Assembly (NCBI RefSeq): GCF_020165855.1 | Contig: NZ_JAIUFY010000015.1 | Span: 238,117-302,116, forward strand | DNA from: Celeribacter litoreus | GTDB taxonomy: Bacteria; Pseudomonadota; Alphaproteobacteria; Rhodobacterales; Rhodobacteraceae | Length of the DNA stretch: 64,000 bases | Direction of reading: 5' to 3' | In this document: piece after piece, positions 36,915-46,490 of the stretch | How positions within the stretch are numbered: position 1 is the stretch's first letter | Layout of the letters: each line of letters starts with the position of its first letter | Notes under the pieces: generated by a model | Database searches by the model: none | Seen by the model: only the letters and a program-made list of their open reading frames with translations | What the model was told of the DNA's origin: nothing | Translations under genes and position numbers: made by a program

Positions 36915-38974
36915 GCACGTCCCCTAGGCTGGCTTGGCAGAAAGGCTTCTGCTTGCTCAACGACGCTCTTGAGCGTGTCGAGACCGGGCGCCAATGCATC
37001 ACGCATCTCACCTACATGATCTTGTGCCGTTCCCAGTGCAGCCTCCAGCTGGGCGTTGTATTCTTTGAGAGCTTTGCCCAGCATTTCATCGATTTGGTCG
37101 AGCTTGTCAGCCTCGGTTGAAAGTTGGGAAATAGCTGCGCGTGTTGCTTCGAGATTACGTCGTATTCCCTCGCGCTCAGTTCCGAGCGCTGCCTGCGCAG
37201 TCTCCAATACTTCGGTGGCCCGCTCGGAAACGGAAGCGGAATTCCGCATGAGAGTGTCAGATACGGACTCCACGAGCTCACTAACGCGACGCAGAGTGGT
37301 TTCTATCCGCTCGTGCGAGGAGCGGATAGGCTCAGCCGCTGAAGTTAGTGTTTGGCTCGCCGATCGGAAGCCTTCTGATGCCCCGTGAATTGCATCGGCC
37401 CCTGCATTCATGCCTTGGGCCGCACTTTGGGCTTCGGACGCACCGCGTTGTACTGAGGCAGCCATTTCAGCGAGACGCGCGCTTACTTCTTCAAGCCTTG
37501 AAAGCAGTTCTTCGCCGATTACTCCTCCCATGTCCGCTCCGAGGCGGGCTATGTCGGCGCTGGTTTGGGAAAAGCTTTCCAGCAGAGCTTTGCCAGCTCC
37601 GGTAATGGCTTCGCCAGCTTCTTCAGAGCTGGACGCCATACGTTGCTTCGCCGCTTCCGCGCTTTCTTGGCTGGCAGCTTCCAACGACTCTCGAAAGCCT
37701 TCGGCGGCTCCACGCATTTCTTCGGCAGCTTTTCGCATTGCTTCCGCGCCTTGCCCTGTATTGTCGCGAATGCCCGAGAGTGTTTCGTTCATAACCGAGA
37801 GCAGTCGATCTGCTCCCTCGTTTATCGTTGCGGTCGCGGTGCTCCCGCTCGCCGCGACTTCAGAACGCATCTCTGATATTGCGCGAGCCATTTGATCGAG
37901 CGCTTCCCGCAGGCCGTCTCCGGCCTGATTGTTGGTTGCACTCATGCGATCTACCATCACACCGATCCGGTCTGTTGCTTCCCCCAAAGACTCGCTTGCT
38001 CGCGTCAGCGCGTTGCCGACAGAGTGCGACAACTGCTGTGAAAGATCTCCGACGAGGCCTTCCATACTACTCGTCCCCATTGACGATACCCGTTCGAAGA
38101 TCGGGTCCATTTTGGACGAAATGGCGGTCGTAATCGCTTCAGGCAGGGCGTCGAGCGGCTCTATAAGTCGATCGATCATTCCGGTGCCGATTGCTTGTAA
38201 GTGTGCCTTCTGCTCCTCTGCAGCTCTCAACTGGCGAAACCCAATGTCCTCTAGGCTTACAAACACGAGGCGTCGCTCAATCCCGGTGCAAAGTCGATGC
38301 AGGCAATGATCCAGTTTGTTCTGACGAGACCGCAAGAGATACGTAAAGATGATTGAACAAAAAAGGCCGACCAAAGACATGATGAATTTTGCGGAAGCAA
38401 TTTGCATGAAATTCTGCATAGCGCTGTCCATACCGCCATTGGCACTATTGTTCATCGACTCTGAAAATTGATGCAGTGCGGCCACGAGCCCGAGAAACGT
38501 CAAAAACAAGCCCGTCGAAACAAGCGTATTGGGCACAATACGAAAAATCGCGGGACCGAACCCAAGATCTTCAATATTTAGAAATGATGCAGGACGGATC
38601 GAGTTTCGCATTCTGAGCGGGCCGTCAATGTCATCAGGCACGACTGTTTCATTGAATTCGTCCCAGGCTTCCCAGATTGTCTCGCGGGGCCCAGGTTTGC
38701 GGTAGTCTTCCGTCAATCCATGTTTAAATTCGTCATACCCCTCCGCGAATGCCTCGATGGTTTCAAAGGCGCGGATCCGTTGGTCGAGTTCCTTTATCGC
38801 ACGCATCTGTCGATGTGTTCTGAAAATGTACCAAATAGCGAGAATGATCGTAGCGATCGCGAGTACGAGTGCGATTAACCCGGGGCTGCTGTCAGATTTC
38901 GTCAGTAGTTCCGCAATGGCAATAATGCCATTCTTGATTTCCACACCAACCGCATAGCCAATTTCATTAAGCAC
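36911..38974 (-). CDS. zorA: Zorya protein ZorA (MotA/ExbB-like motor with long intracellular tail)
   Basis: A 687-residue inner-membrane protein. Helices are near residues 30-52 (GLIALVLAIATIILAIWYIF), about 155-172 (NTLVSTGLFLTFLGLVAALH) and 200-222 (FIMSLVGLFCSIIFTYLLR), in the MotA/TolQ/ExbB arrangement. Residues about 260-660 form a long Ala-, Glu- and Ser-rich coiled-coil tail with repeated amphipathic units. In type I Zorya this tail projects into the cytoplasm and is thought to transmit the infection signal from the ion-driven motor to ZorC and ZorD. The gene starts on GTG after GAGG and leads the zorABCD operon, divergent from the methyltransferase operon. Confidence 0.92.
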   Translation of the reverse strand: MLNEIGYAVGVEIKNGIIAIAELLTKSDSSPGLIALVLAIATIILAIWYIFRTHRQMRAIKELDQRIRAFETIEAFAEGYDEFKHGLTEDYRKPGPRETIWEAWDEFNETVVPDDIDGPLRMRNSIRPASFLNIEDLGFGPAIFRIVPNTLVSTGLFLTFLGLVAALHQFSESMNNSANGGMDSAMQNFMQIASAKFIMSLVGLFCSIIFTYLLRSRQNKLDHCLHRLCTGIERRLVFVSLEDIGFRQLRAAEEQKAHLQAIGTGMIDRLIEPLDALPEAITTAISSKMDPIFERVSSMGTSSMEGLVGDLSQQLSHSVGNALTRASESLGEATDRIGVMVDRMSATNNQAGDGLREALDQMARAISEMRSEVAASGSTATATINEGADRLLSVMNETLSGIRDNTGQGAEAMRKAAEEMRGAAEGFRESLEAASQESAEAAKQRMASSSEEAGEAITGAGKALLESFSQTSADIARLGADMGGVIGEELLSRLEEVSARLAEMAASVQRGASEAQSAAQGMNAGADAIHGASEGFRSASQTLTSAAEPIRSSHERIETTLRRVSELVESVSDTLMRNSASVSERATEVLETAQAALGTEREGIRRNLEATRAAISQLSTEADKLDQIDEMLGKALKEYNAQLEAALGTAQDHVGEMRDALAPGLDTLKSVVEQAEAFLPSQPRGRA

Positions 38975-39205
38975 AGGTACCTCAAAGTCTTGCGAGTCTC
39001 TTAAATGCTTAAAACTCTATGTTTCGGCACCGCCTGCGACAAGAATAAAACGAAATACATTTCGGCCACGAAGATCCGGTTTTTCCGAAGACAAAATTGG
39101 ATCGGGCGAGCGCGGCTTTTGTGTTGGGGGTGACTTCGCGCCCCTTTCTTTCGATCGCGCACTCGTGCCATAACTCTGAAAACTGAAAAGCAATTTGAGG
39201 CGCGC

Positions 39206-41944
39206 ATGAACGCTGTTGAAATCGAAGAGGCAATTTCCGCCCTTGCAGAGCAACCCTTCGATGCGGATGAGTTTCCCTATGACTTCCTTCTCGCCTTCGG
39301 GAATAAGGAAACCACGCTCAAGCGCCTGAGATCGGGTGCGTCTAACAAATCCGATCTCGGCGGCGTCCTCCAAACCAACAATATCCATATCAAAACCTGC
39401 GCGTCGGGGGAGGTCTCGGCCACACTCCGTGCGCTTCGCGAGAGTGCCGCCACCTCCAAGGCCAAGGCGAAATTCGTCCTTGCGACCGACGGGAAAACCC
39501 TTGAAGCCGAAGATCTGACCTCAGGTGATACCATCGCCTGCGACTATCCCGACTTCCCCGATCACTTCGGCTTCTTCCTGCCCCTTGCGGGCATCTCCAC
39601 CGTCACGCAAATCCGCGAGAGCGCGTTTGATATCAAGGCCACCGGCCGCCTCAACCGCCTCTACGTCCAGCTTCTCAAGGACAACCCCGAGTGGGGCACC
39701 GCCGCGCGCCGCCATGACATGAACCACTTCATGGCGCGCCTCATCTTTCTGTTCTTTGCCGAGGACACCTCGATCCTCAACGGCGACGATCTCTTCACCG
39801 CCACCGTCACACAAATGTCGGACAAGGACAGCTCCAACACCCATGAGGTGATGTCTGAGCTGTTCCGCGCCATGAACACGCCGATCGACAAGCGGGCGGA
39901 GGCCAAGCTTCCCCGTTGGGCCGATGTGTTCCCCTATGTGAACGGCGGGCTGTTTTCGGGGAGCACGGATGTGCCACGCTTCTCCAAGATCGCCCGCTCT
40001 TACCTCCTGCACATCGGCTCGCTCGACTGGACCAAGATCAACCCCGATATCTTCGGCTCGATGATCCAAGCCGTGGCCGATGACGAGGAACGCGGCGCTT
40101 TGGGGATGCATTACACCTCCGTGCCGAACATCCTCAAAGTGCTCAATCCGCTCTTTCTCGATGATCTGAACGCCCAGCTCGACGCGGCAGGGGACAACAA
40201 GCGCAAGCTCGACAATCTGCGCAAACGCCTCTCGAAAATCCGCGTCTTTGATCCGGCCTGCGGGTCGGGCAACTTCCTTGTCATCGCCTATAAGGAGATG
40301 CGCGCGATCGAGGCGAAGATCAACGCCTACTGCGGCGAACCCGATCGGCGCTCTGAGATCAACATTGAGAATTTTCGCGGGATCGAGCTGCGCGATTTCC
40401 CTGCCGAGATCGCCCGCCTTGCGCTGATCATCGCGGAATACCAATGCGATGTGACCTATCGCGGGCAAAAGGACGCGCTGGCCGCTTTCCTACCCTTGGA
40501 TTCGAAGAACTGGATCACCCAAGGCAACGCCCTGCGTATCGATTGGCTGACCGTCTGCCCGCCGACGAGCCAAAAAGTCGATATGCGCGGCGAAGACCTG
40601 TTCATGTCCCCGCTGGAAAAGGCCCAGATCGATTTCAAGAACGAGGGCGGAGAGACCTATATATGCGGCAATCCGCCGTTCAAAGGTGCACGAAAACAGA
40701 GCAAGCAACAGAAAGAAGATCTAAAAAGCGTTTTTGTCGGAGGAAATGACTACAAAGATTGTGACTATGTGTGCGGCTGGTTCGTTAAAGCGGCGGAATA
40801 TTCAAAGTGCGCTAATTCTGAATTCGCGTTTGTTTCTACGAATTCGATATCTCGCGGTGATCAAGTTCAACACCTCTGGTCACGACTTTATCAAAGTGGA
40901 ATGTCTATTAGTTTCGCTTATCAACAGTTTCAGTGGAGAAATAATGCGTCAGACAACGCGGGGGTTTGGTGTGTTATCGTGGGGTGTTCACCAAATTTCA
41001 ACGGGACACGGAGAATCTTTGCCGATGCAGTGATGCAAGAGGCAGAGAAAATTTCTCCTTATTTGATCGCTGGCGCAGAGGGGTTTGTTTCTAAATTTAA
41101 AAAGCCACTCGCTTTGGATTTGCCCAAATTGGTGTCAGGCAACATGGCGCGTGATGGGGGCAACTTGATTCTGTCGGATAGCGAAAAAGAGACATTGGTC
41201 GCGAAACGACCTGAGGTGAAGGAATTTCTGCGCGAGCTTATAGGGACTACGGAAATCAAGAACGGGACGCGTAGGTGGGCAATTTGGATTAATGATGATG
41301 ATATTGAAGAGGCCGAAAAAATACCCGAAATTCGGCATAGGATTGAGAAAGTAAAGTCGTTTCGACTTTCTTCTTCCGCTAAAACCACTCAGGGATATGC
41401 TGCTGTTTCTCATAGGTTTGCTCAGCGATGCCATCAGGATCGCTCCTCACTGGTGTTGCCAAAGAACACCGTAGAAGGACTGCCCTATATCACGCCGGAT
41501 TTTGTGTCGTCTCGTACGATTACAACCGACCTCGCGTTCGTCTCATACACGAATGAGGTTTGGCTGCTAAGCCTCCTTTCCAGTCGAGTACATACTGTTT
41601 GGGCGGAGGCGATTTCCGGTGGCCTTGGTTCCGGAGTTAGATATTCGTCGGAAATAACCTATAATGCATTTCCCGTCCCCAAACTGACCGAGAAAAACAA
41701 AGAGGACCTCACCCGCTGCGCCGAGGACATCCTCTTGGCCCGCGAGGCACATTTCCCCGCCACCATCGCCGATCTCTACAAACCCGACGCCATGCCCGAA
41801 AACCTCCGCGCCGCCCACGACCGCAACGACGAAGTGCTAGAACGCATCTACATAGGCCGACGCTTCAGAAACGACACAGAACGGCTCGAAAAGCTCTTTG
41901 AGATGTATACGAAAATGACGACGAAGGTCGGAGGGGCAGTATGA
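39206..41944 (+). CDS. MmeI-type class I SAM-dependent DNA methyltransferase, N-terminal nuclease reduced
   Basis: A 912-residue adenine-type DNA methyltransferase. SAM motif I FDPACGSGNF lies near residue 350 and catalytic motif IV NPPF near residue 489. A spacer domain precedes them (RLIFLFFAEDTSIL, FPYVNGGLFSG, GMHYTSVPNILKVLNPLF), and a target-recognition and C-terminal region follows. The order matches MmeI-like type IIG/L enzymes, but I see no D-x(n)-E-x-K nuclease motif in the first 150 residues. Cleavage is probably supplied by the following genes. The part from about 40.66 to 41.69 kb, covering motif IV onward and the recognition region, is clearly AT-richer than its flanks. The stop overlaps the next start by 4 bp. 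GAGG precedes ATG 39206. Confidence 0.85.
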   Translation: MNAVEIEEAISALAEQPFDADEFPYDFLLAFGNKETTLKRLRSGASNKSDLGGVLQTNNIHIKTCASGEVSATLRALRESAATSKAKAKFVLATDGKTLEAEDLTSGDTIACDYPDFPDHFGFFLPLAGISTVTQIRESAFDIKATGRLNRLYVQLLKDNPEWGTAARRHDMNHFMARLIFLFFAEDTSILNGDDLFTATVTQMSDKDSSNTHEVMSELFRAMNTPIDKRAEAKLPRWADVFPYVNGGLFSGSTDVPRFSKIARSYLLHIGSLDWTKINPDIFGSMIQAVADDEERGALGMHYTSVPNILKVLNPLFLDDLNAQLDAAGDNKRKLDNLRKRLSKIRVFDPACGSGNFLVIAYKEMRAIEAKINAYCGEPDRRSEINIENFRGIELRDFPAEIARLALIIAEYQCDVTYRGQKDALAAFLPLDSKNWITQGNALRIDWLTVCPPTSQKVDMRGEDLFMSPLEKAQIDFKNEGGETYICGNPPFKGARKQSKQQKEDLKSVFVGGNDYKDCDYVCGWFVKAAEYSKCANSEFAFVSTNSISRGDQVQHLWSRLYQSGMSISFAYQQFQWRNNASDNAGVWCVIVGCSPNFNGTRRIFADAVMQEAEKISPYLIAGAEGFVSKFKKPLALDLPKLVSGNMARDGGNLILSDSEKETLVAKRPEVKEFLRELIGTTEIKNGTRRWAIWINDDDIEEAEKIPEIRHRIEKVKSFRLSSSAKTTQGYAAVSHRFAQRCHQDRSSLVLPKNTVEGLPYITPDFVSSRTITTDLAFVSYTNEVWLLSLLSSRVHTVWAEAISGGLGSGVRYSSEITYNAFPVPKLTEKNKEDLTRCAEDILLAREAHFPATIADLYKPDAMPENLRAAHDRNDEVLERIYIGRRFRNDTERLEKLFEMYTKMTTKVGGAV

Positions 41945-43254
41945 AGCAGGCAGCGCACCATCCTTCACAGGAAGAGCTAGAGGCGTTGTTTGTCAACAAC
42001 GCTGAGCTCGATCAGATCACGGCGTATCTCAACCGCTTCAATCCAATCCGTGTGATGAGGATGGAGGGCATGGAAATCCGCCACTCCGCAATCTTGGCTT
42101 GGCTGCTGGATCCAATCGAAAACCACGGGTTCGGAGACGCATTCCTGCGGGCGTTCCTAGCCCAAGCCCTTCGCGGGGCGGAAAACGCCGTGTTGACCGC
42201 CCTAGATGTGTCTCAGGCCGACCTTAGGGACGCGGAGATACAGCGCGAAAAGCGAAATATTGATTTGTTTGTTTCATCGCCGTCCAACGGATGGGCGTTC
42301 ATCATCGAAAATAAGTTCCACAGCAAGCAAAGCAATGGGCAACTGGCGAAATACCTTGAGCGCGCCGAAGAGGATGCGAAAGACGCAAAGCTGCCGTTTA
42401 AGCATCAGGGTATTTTTCTCACATTGAACGAAGAGGCGCCCAGTGCTGATGTTGCCGAGAAATATGTGACACTGCGATACGCCGATGTGTGTAAGATCTT
42501 GGGGGCGTTGATGGCCGCAAATCAGACGCGCATGGGCTCTGAGGTCCAACAATTCTTAAATCATTACCTAGAAGTTATTCGAGATGCGACAGATATGAAT
42601 GATGAACAAACAGACATGGAAACCTTGGCTCGCCAGCTCTATCGATCACACAAGAAAGCGATTGATTTCATCATGGAGCACGGGGTGTCTACTGAGTTCA
42701 CCTTTGCCGTAGATCAAGTGTTTGGAGAGGGCCTCGATTATGGCGACAAGGCGAAAGCCGAGGGTATCCAAGTCATGTATCACTGGAGCAACCAGAGTAA
42801 ATTTAGCTTTGTCCCGACAGCTTGGGTTGATGCGCTAGGGGGAGAGGAGAGCAAGCCTTGGACCGGTTGCGAGAACTGGTGGGCAGGGTTTCCAATAATC
42901 TGCTGGTTCCAACTCAATACGAAAGAAGATGGGGTCAAAGGGGCTTTGTTCCTCTACGCAGAAGTTGGTCCCATTGAAGATCCTGCCGATCGGAGGCACC
43001 TCATCGAAAGCATTCGGCAATGCGCAAAGGGAAAGCAGGAAAAACAAATCAAATTCGGAGCTAATGCCACCAAATCAGAAGCTAAGTTTTCAAGATTCTT
43101 AGATGGCAACAGCACTTCAATCGCTGATGTTGGCGACGCGGAAGCGATTGAAGCAGGCATTCGCAAACTCTTGCAGGATTTCGGCGCTGTATTCAAAGCT
43201 GTTGAACCCGTATTGATCGAATTTGCTGAATACGTGGCGGCTGATGATGACTGA
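41941..43254 (+). CDS. PD-(D/E)XK nuclease family protein
   Basis: A 437-residue protein of the PDDEXK_4 type. The nuclease core reads EIQREKRNIDLFVSSPSNGWAFIIENKFHSKQSNGQLAKYLE: Asp near residue 108 and the E-x-K of IENK near residue 122, preceded by an RHSAILAWLLDP helix common in this family. The C-terminal half (residues 210-437) has no recognised fold. It starts inside the methyltransferase stop (ATGA) and its end overlaps the helicase start by about 11 bp, so it is part of one coupled unit. It is the likely cleaving component of the system. Confidence 0.8.
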   Translation: MKQAAHHPSQEELEALFVNNAELDQITAYLNRFNPIRVMRMEGMEIRHSAILAWLLDPIENHGFGDAFLRAFLAQALRGAENAVLTALDVSQADLRDAEIQREKRNIDLFVSSPSNGWAFIIENKFHSKQSNGQLAKYLERAEEDAKDAKLPFKHQGIFLTLNEEAPSADVAEKYVTLRYADVCKILGALMAANQTRMGSEVQQFLNHYLEVIRDATDMNDEQTDMETLARQLYRSHKKAIDFIMEHGVSTEFTFAVDQVFGEGLDYGDKAKAEGIQVMYHWSNQSKFSFVPTAWVDALGGEESKPWTGCENWWAGFPIICWFQLNTKEDGVKGALFLYAEVGPIEDPADRRHLIESIRQCAKGKQEKQIKFGANATKSEAKFSRFLDGNSTSIADVGDAEAIEAGIRKLLQDFGAVFKAVEPVLIEFAEYVAADDD

Positions 43255-45304
43255 TAAACGCAACGTCCCCTCAGTTTCAGTGAGCATCGCCCAAACTGGG
43301 GCCTCAACAAGATCCAACGAACTCGGCATGCGCCAGATGCAAGAGCGTGCCTATGAGATGCGGGGCGAGCAGTATTTGCTGATTAAATCGCCGCCCGCCT
43401 CGGGAAAGTCGCGGGCGTTGATGTTCATTGCTTTGGATAAGCTCGAAAATCAGGGCTTGAAGCAGGCGATCGTCGTGGTGCCGGAAAAGTCCATCGGGTC
43501 GAGCTTTAACGATGAGCCGCTGAGCAAGTTCGGGTTCTGGGCAGATTGGCACGTGGAGCCGCGCTGGAACCTTTGTAATGCGCCGGGCGGTGATGACGGC
43601 AAGGTGGGCGCGGTCGGGCGTTTTCTGGAAAGCAGCGATCAGGTGCTTGTCTGCACACATGCGACCTTTCGGTTCACCGTGGACAAGTTCGGGATCGAGG
43701 TGTTCGACGATCGGCTGATTGCGATTGACGAATTCCACCACGTTTCGGCCAATCCAGACAATAAGCTGGGCGCACATCTCGGCGCGCTGATTGCCCGGGA
43801 TAAGGTGCATGTCGTGGCGATGACGGGATCGTATTTCAGGGGCGATGCAGAGGCGGTTCTGTCACCCGAGGACGAGAGCAAGTTCGAGACGGTGACCTAC
43901 ACCTATTACGAACAGCTCAACGGCTATGAATACCTCAAAACGCTCGACATCGGTTATTATTTCTACACTGGGTCCTATGCGGACGAAATTCTGAGTGTGC
44001 TTGATCCGAGTGAGAAAACGATCGTGCATATCCCGAACGTGAATTCGCGTGAGAGCACCAAGGACAAACACCGCGAGGTCGAGCACATCATCGACGCGCT
44101 GGGCGATTGGCAAGGTACTGATCCTGTGACAGGATTCCAGCTGGTAAAAGCTCCGTCTGGTCGGGTTTTGCGGATCGCGGACCTTGTGGATGATGAGCCG
44201 TCAAAGCGCGATCGCGTCTCGGCGGCGCTCAAAGATCCCGCCCAGAAGAACAATCGCGATCACGTTGATATCATAATTGCGCTTGGCATGGCGAAAGAGG
44301 GGTTCGACTGGATTTGGTGCGAACATGCCTTGACTGTGGGTTATCGGGCCAGTTTGACGGAAATTGTGCAAATTATCGGTCGCGCGACCCGCGATGCGAA
44401 GGGCAAAGCGAAGGCGAGGTTTACCAATCTGATAGCAGAGCCGGACGCCAGCGAAGAAGCTGTCACCGAAGCCATAAACGACACGCTCAAGGCGATCGCG
44501 GCAAGTTTGCTCATGGAACAAGTGCTCGCGCCACGTTTCAACTTCACACCAAAAACGAAAGCGAGCGGCCCTGTTGAGGGATTTGACTATGGGCCTGACG
44601 GTTATAATCCTGACAAGGAAAACGTTGGTTTCGATGCTGAAACGGGTCAGATCCAGATGGAGATCAAGGGACTTACGGTTCCTAAAAGCGATCAGGCTAA
44701 ACGGATTTGTAGCGAAGATCTAAACGAGGTCATAACAGCGTTTGTTCAGGATAAGCAGACGATTGAACGTGGATTGTTTGACGAGGAACTTGTGCCCGAG
44801 GAATTGACGCAGGTTCGGATGGGAAAGATTGTTGGTCGAAAGTTTCCCGAGCTTGATGCCGAAGATCAAGAGGCAGTTCGACAACACGCAATTGCCGCGT
44901 TGAACCTAACGCAGAAGGCCAAGCAGGTGGCGTTGGCGGGCTTTGATGCTGACGAAAAGACCAGCGCAAATACCGCGCTAATCGACGGCGTAAGGAAATA
45001 TGCGATGGACGTGCGAGAACTCGACATCGACCTTATTGATCGGATCAACCCCTTTGGAGAAGCCTACGCGATCTTGGCAGAGTCGATGAATGAAGACAGT
45101 CTCAAACAGGTTGCGGCGGTTATCTCTGCGAAGAAGGTTAGACTGACGCCGGAAGAGGCGAGGGAGCTTGCGCACCGGGCTCTGCGGTTTAAGAAAGAGC
45201 GCGGTCGCCTTCCGTCGATTACGTCCCCGGATGCTTGGGAAAAAAAGATGGCCGAGGGAATCGCCTTTCTCGCGCGCATGAAACAAGAGGCTGCGAATGG
45301 CTAA
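43244..45304 (+). CDS. DEAD/DEAH-type SF2 helicase of the restriction-like operon
   Basis: A 686-residue SF2 ATPase. Walker A IKSPPASGKSRAL lies near residue 50, the DEFHH motif II (LIAIDEFHHVSA) near residue 160, motif III AMTGSYFRGD, and the second lobe ends with IIALGMAKEGFDW and TEIVQIIGRATRD (motifs V and VI). The C-terminus carries a short module, FKKERGRLPSITSPDAWEKKMAEGIAFLARMKQ, also seen near the start of the next protein. ATG 43244 and 43247 are equally possible; longer frames extend into the nuclease gene. It overlaps the following gene by 8 bp. It probably translocates on DNA to locate or process restriction targets. Confidence 0.83.
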   Translation: MMTDKRNVPSVSVSIAQTGASTRSNELGMRQMQERAYEMRGEQYLLIKSPPASGKSRALMFIALDKLENQGLKQAIVVVPEKSIGSSFNDEPLSKFGFWADWHVEPRWNLCNAPGGDDGKVGAVGRFLESSDQVLVCTHATFRFTVDKFGIEVFDDRLIAIDEFHHVSANPDNKLGAHLGALIARDKVHVVAMTGSYFRGDAEAVLSPEDESKFETVTYTYYEQLNGYEYLKTLDIGYYFYTGSYADEILSVLDPSEKTIVHIPNVNSRESTKDKHREVEHIIDALGDWQGTDPVTGFQLVKAPSGRVLRIADLVDDEPSKRDRVSAALKDPAQKNNRDHVDIIIALGMAKEGFDWIWCEHALTVGYRASLTEIVQIIGRATRDAKGKAKARFTNLIAEPDASEEAVTEAINDTLKAIAASLLMEQVLAPRFNFTPKTKASGPVEGFDYGPDGYNPDKENVGFDAETGQIQMEIKGLTVPKSDQAKRICSEDLNEVITAFVQDKQTIERGLFDEELVPEELTQVRMGKIVGRKFPELDAEDQEAVRQHAIAALNLTQKAKQVALAGFDADEKTSANTALIDGVRKYAMDVRELDIDLIDRINPFGEAYAILAESMNEDSLKQVAAVISAKKVRLTPEEARELAHRALRFKKERGRLPSITSPDAWEKKMAEGIAFLARMKQEAANG

Positions 45305-46490
45305 CAAATTCACAGACGAAGATGATGCGCTTCTTGCCGAACTTGGTATCGAAGTCGAGGCGAAGAAGGTTGTATCGCGCACTCCGCGAGAGGAGCGCAT
45401 TATTGCCGGTTTCGAGGAGATCCAAAGGTTCGTGGAGGAGAATGGCCGCGTGCCCCAGCATGGTGACGAGCGGGATATCTTTGAGCGTCTATACGCAGTT
45501 CGGCTGGACCGATTGAGAGAACTAGACGAATGTCGTGAGCTTTTGTCTTCGATCGATGAGAAGGGGCTTTGGGAGTCTCAGCATGAACGTGCCGAAGCTC
45601 AAGGGGACCAATTGGACGATGATGCGCTACTTGCAGAACTGGGCGTTGAGATCGGCGGAATAACAGAGTTGAAGCACGTGCGTTCCAGCGCTGAAAAGAA
45701 AGCAGCCGAAGAAGTTGCTGGGCGCGAGAAATGTAAGGACTTCGAAAAATTCAAACCTCTCTTTGAGCGAGTGCAAGGTGAACTGAACTCGGGCCTGCGA
45801 GAGACGCGCAAGTTTGAGTTGAAGGCCGAGATCGAGCCCGGGCGTTTCTTTATTGTCGGTGGGCAAAAGGCTTATGTAGCCGACAAGGGAGAGACAACGA
45901 TCACCGATCAGGGGCGAACGGATGCCCGCCTACGGGTCATTTTCGATAATGGAACTGAAAGCAACATGCTCATGCGATCTTTGCAGCGAGCTTTGAATGC
46001 TGATGGGGACGCAGGCCGCCGTATTACCGAGCCAAATGCTGGGCCGTTGTTTTCTGATCAGACTGCGGATGGCGACGAGGCAAGTGGAACCATATATGTT
46101 CTCCGAAGCCAATCTGATCACCCAGTTGTCAAGCAAAGCCGAGCCTTGGTGCACAAGATTGGTGTGACGAGCAATAGTGTTGAAAAGCGCATCGCAGGTG
46201 CGCAGTTGCAGCCGACGTTTCTAATGGCTCAAGTTGAAGTCGTGGCAACATACGATCTCTACAATATCAACCGAAGCAAACTTGAGAACCTACTTCATCG
46301 CGTATTTGCGCCCGCACAACTGGATATCGAAATCCCGGATCGTTTCGGGCGTCTGACAAAACCACAAGAATGGTTTCTCGTTCCATTTTACGCGATTGAG
46401 GAGGCAGTTCAGCGCATTAAAGACGGCACGATTTCCGGTTACGTCTACGATCCCAAAGAGGCGTCCCTAATCAAGGTCTCAGCTAACTAA
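45297..46490 (+). CDS. GIY-YIG (T5orf172-like) nuclease family protein
   Basis: A 397-residue protein with a C-terminal GIY-YIG-fold domain: GTIYVLRSQSD (first strand) near residue 264, LVHKIGVTSNSVEKRIAGAQ (second motif with the catalytic-type Arg), and SKLENLLHRVFAPAQLD (metal Glu) with a final FLVP strand. The N-terminal half has two copies of DDALLAELG[IV]E (residues about 6-16 and 106-116). Between them is an E-x-GR-x-P module (IQRFVEENGRVPQHGDERDIFERLYAVRLDRLRELDE) like that at the helicase C-terminus. It is the last gene of the methyltransferase operon. Confidence 0.8.
   Translation: MANKFTDEDDALLAELGIEVEAKKVVSRTPREERIIAGFEEIQRFVEENGRVPQHGDERDIFERLYAVRLDRLRELDECRELLSSIDEKGLWESQHERAEAQGDQLDDDALLAELGVEIGGITELKHVRSSAEKKAAEEVAGREKCKDFEKFKPLFERVQGELNSGLRETRKFELKAEIEPGRFFIVGGQKAYVADKGETTITDQGRTDARLRVIFDNGTESNMLMRSLQRALNADGDAGRRITEPNAGPLFSDQTADGDEASGTIYVLRSQSDHPVVKQSRALVHKIGVTSNSVEKRIAGAQLQPTFLMAQVEVVATYDLYNINRSKLENLLHRVFAPAQLDIEIPDRFGRLTKPQEWFLVPFYAIEEAVQRIKDGTISGYVYDPKEASLIKVSAN

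Noticed and set aside
31524..46490. BREX, DISARM or Druantia system
   Set aside because: No PglZ, BrxC, DrmA/B or DruE-like protein is present; the stator-like ZorA/ZorB pair and MmeI-type operon explain the genes.
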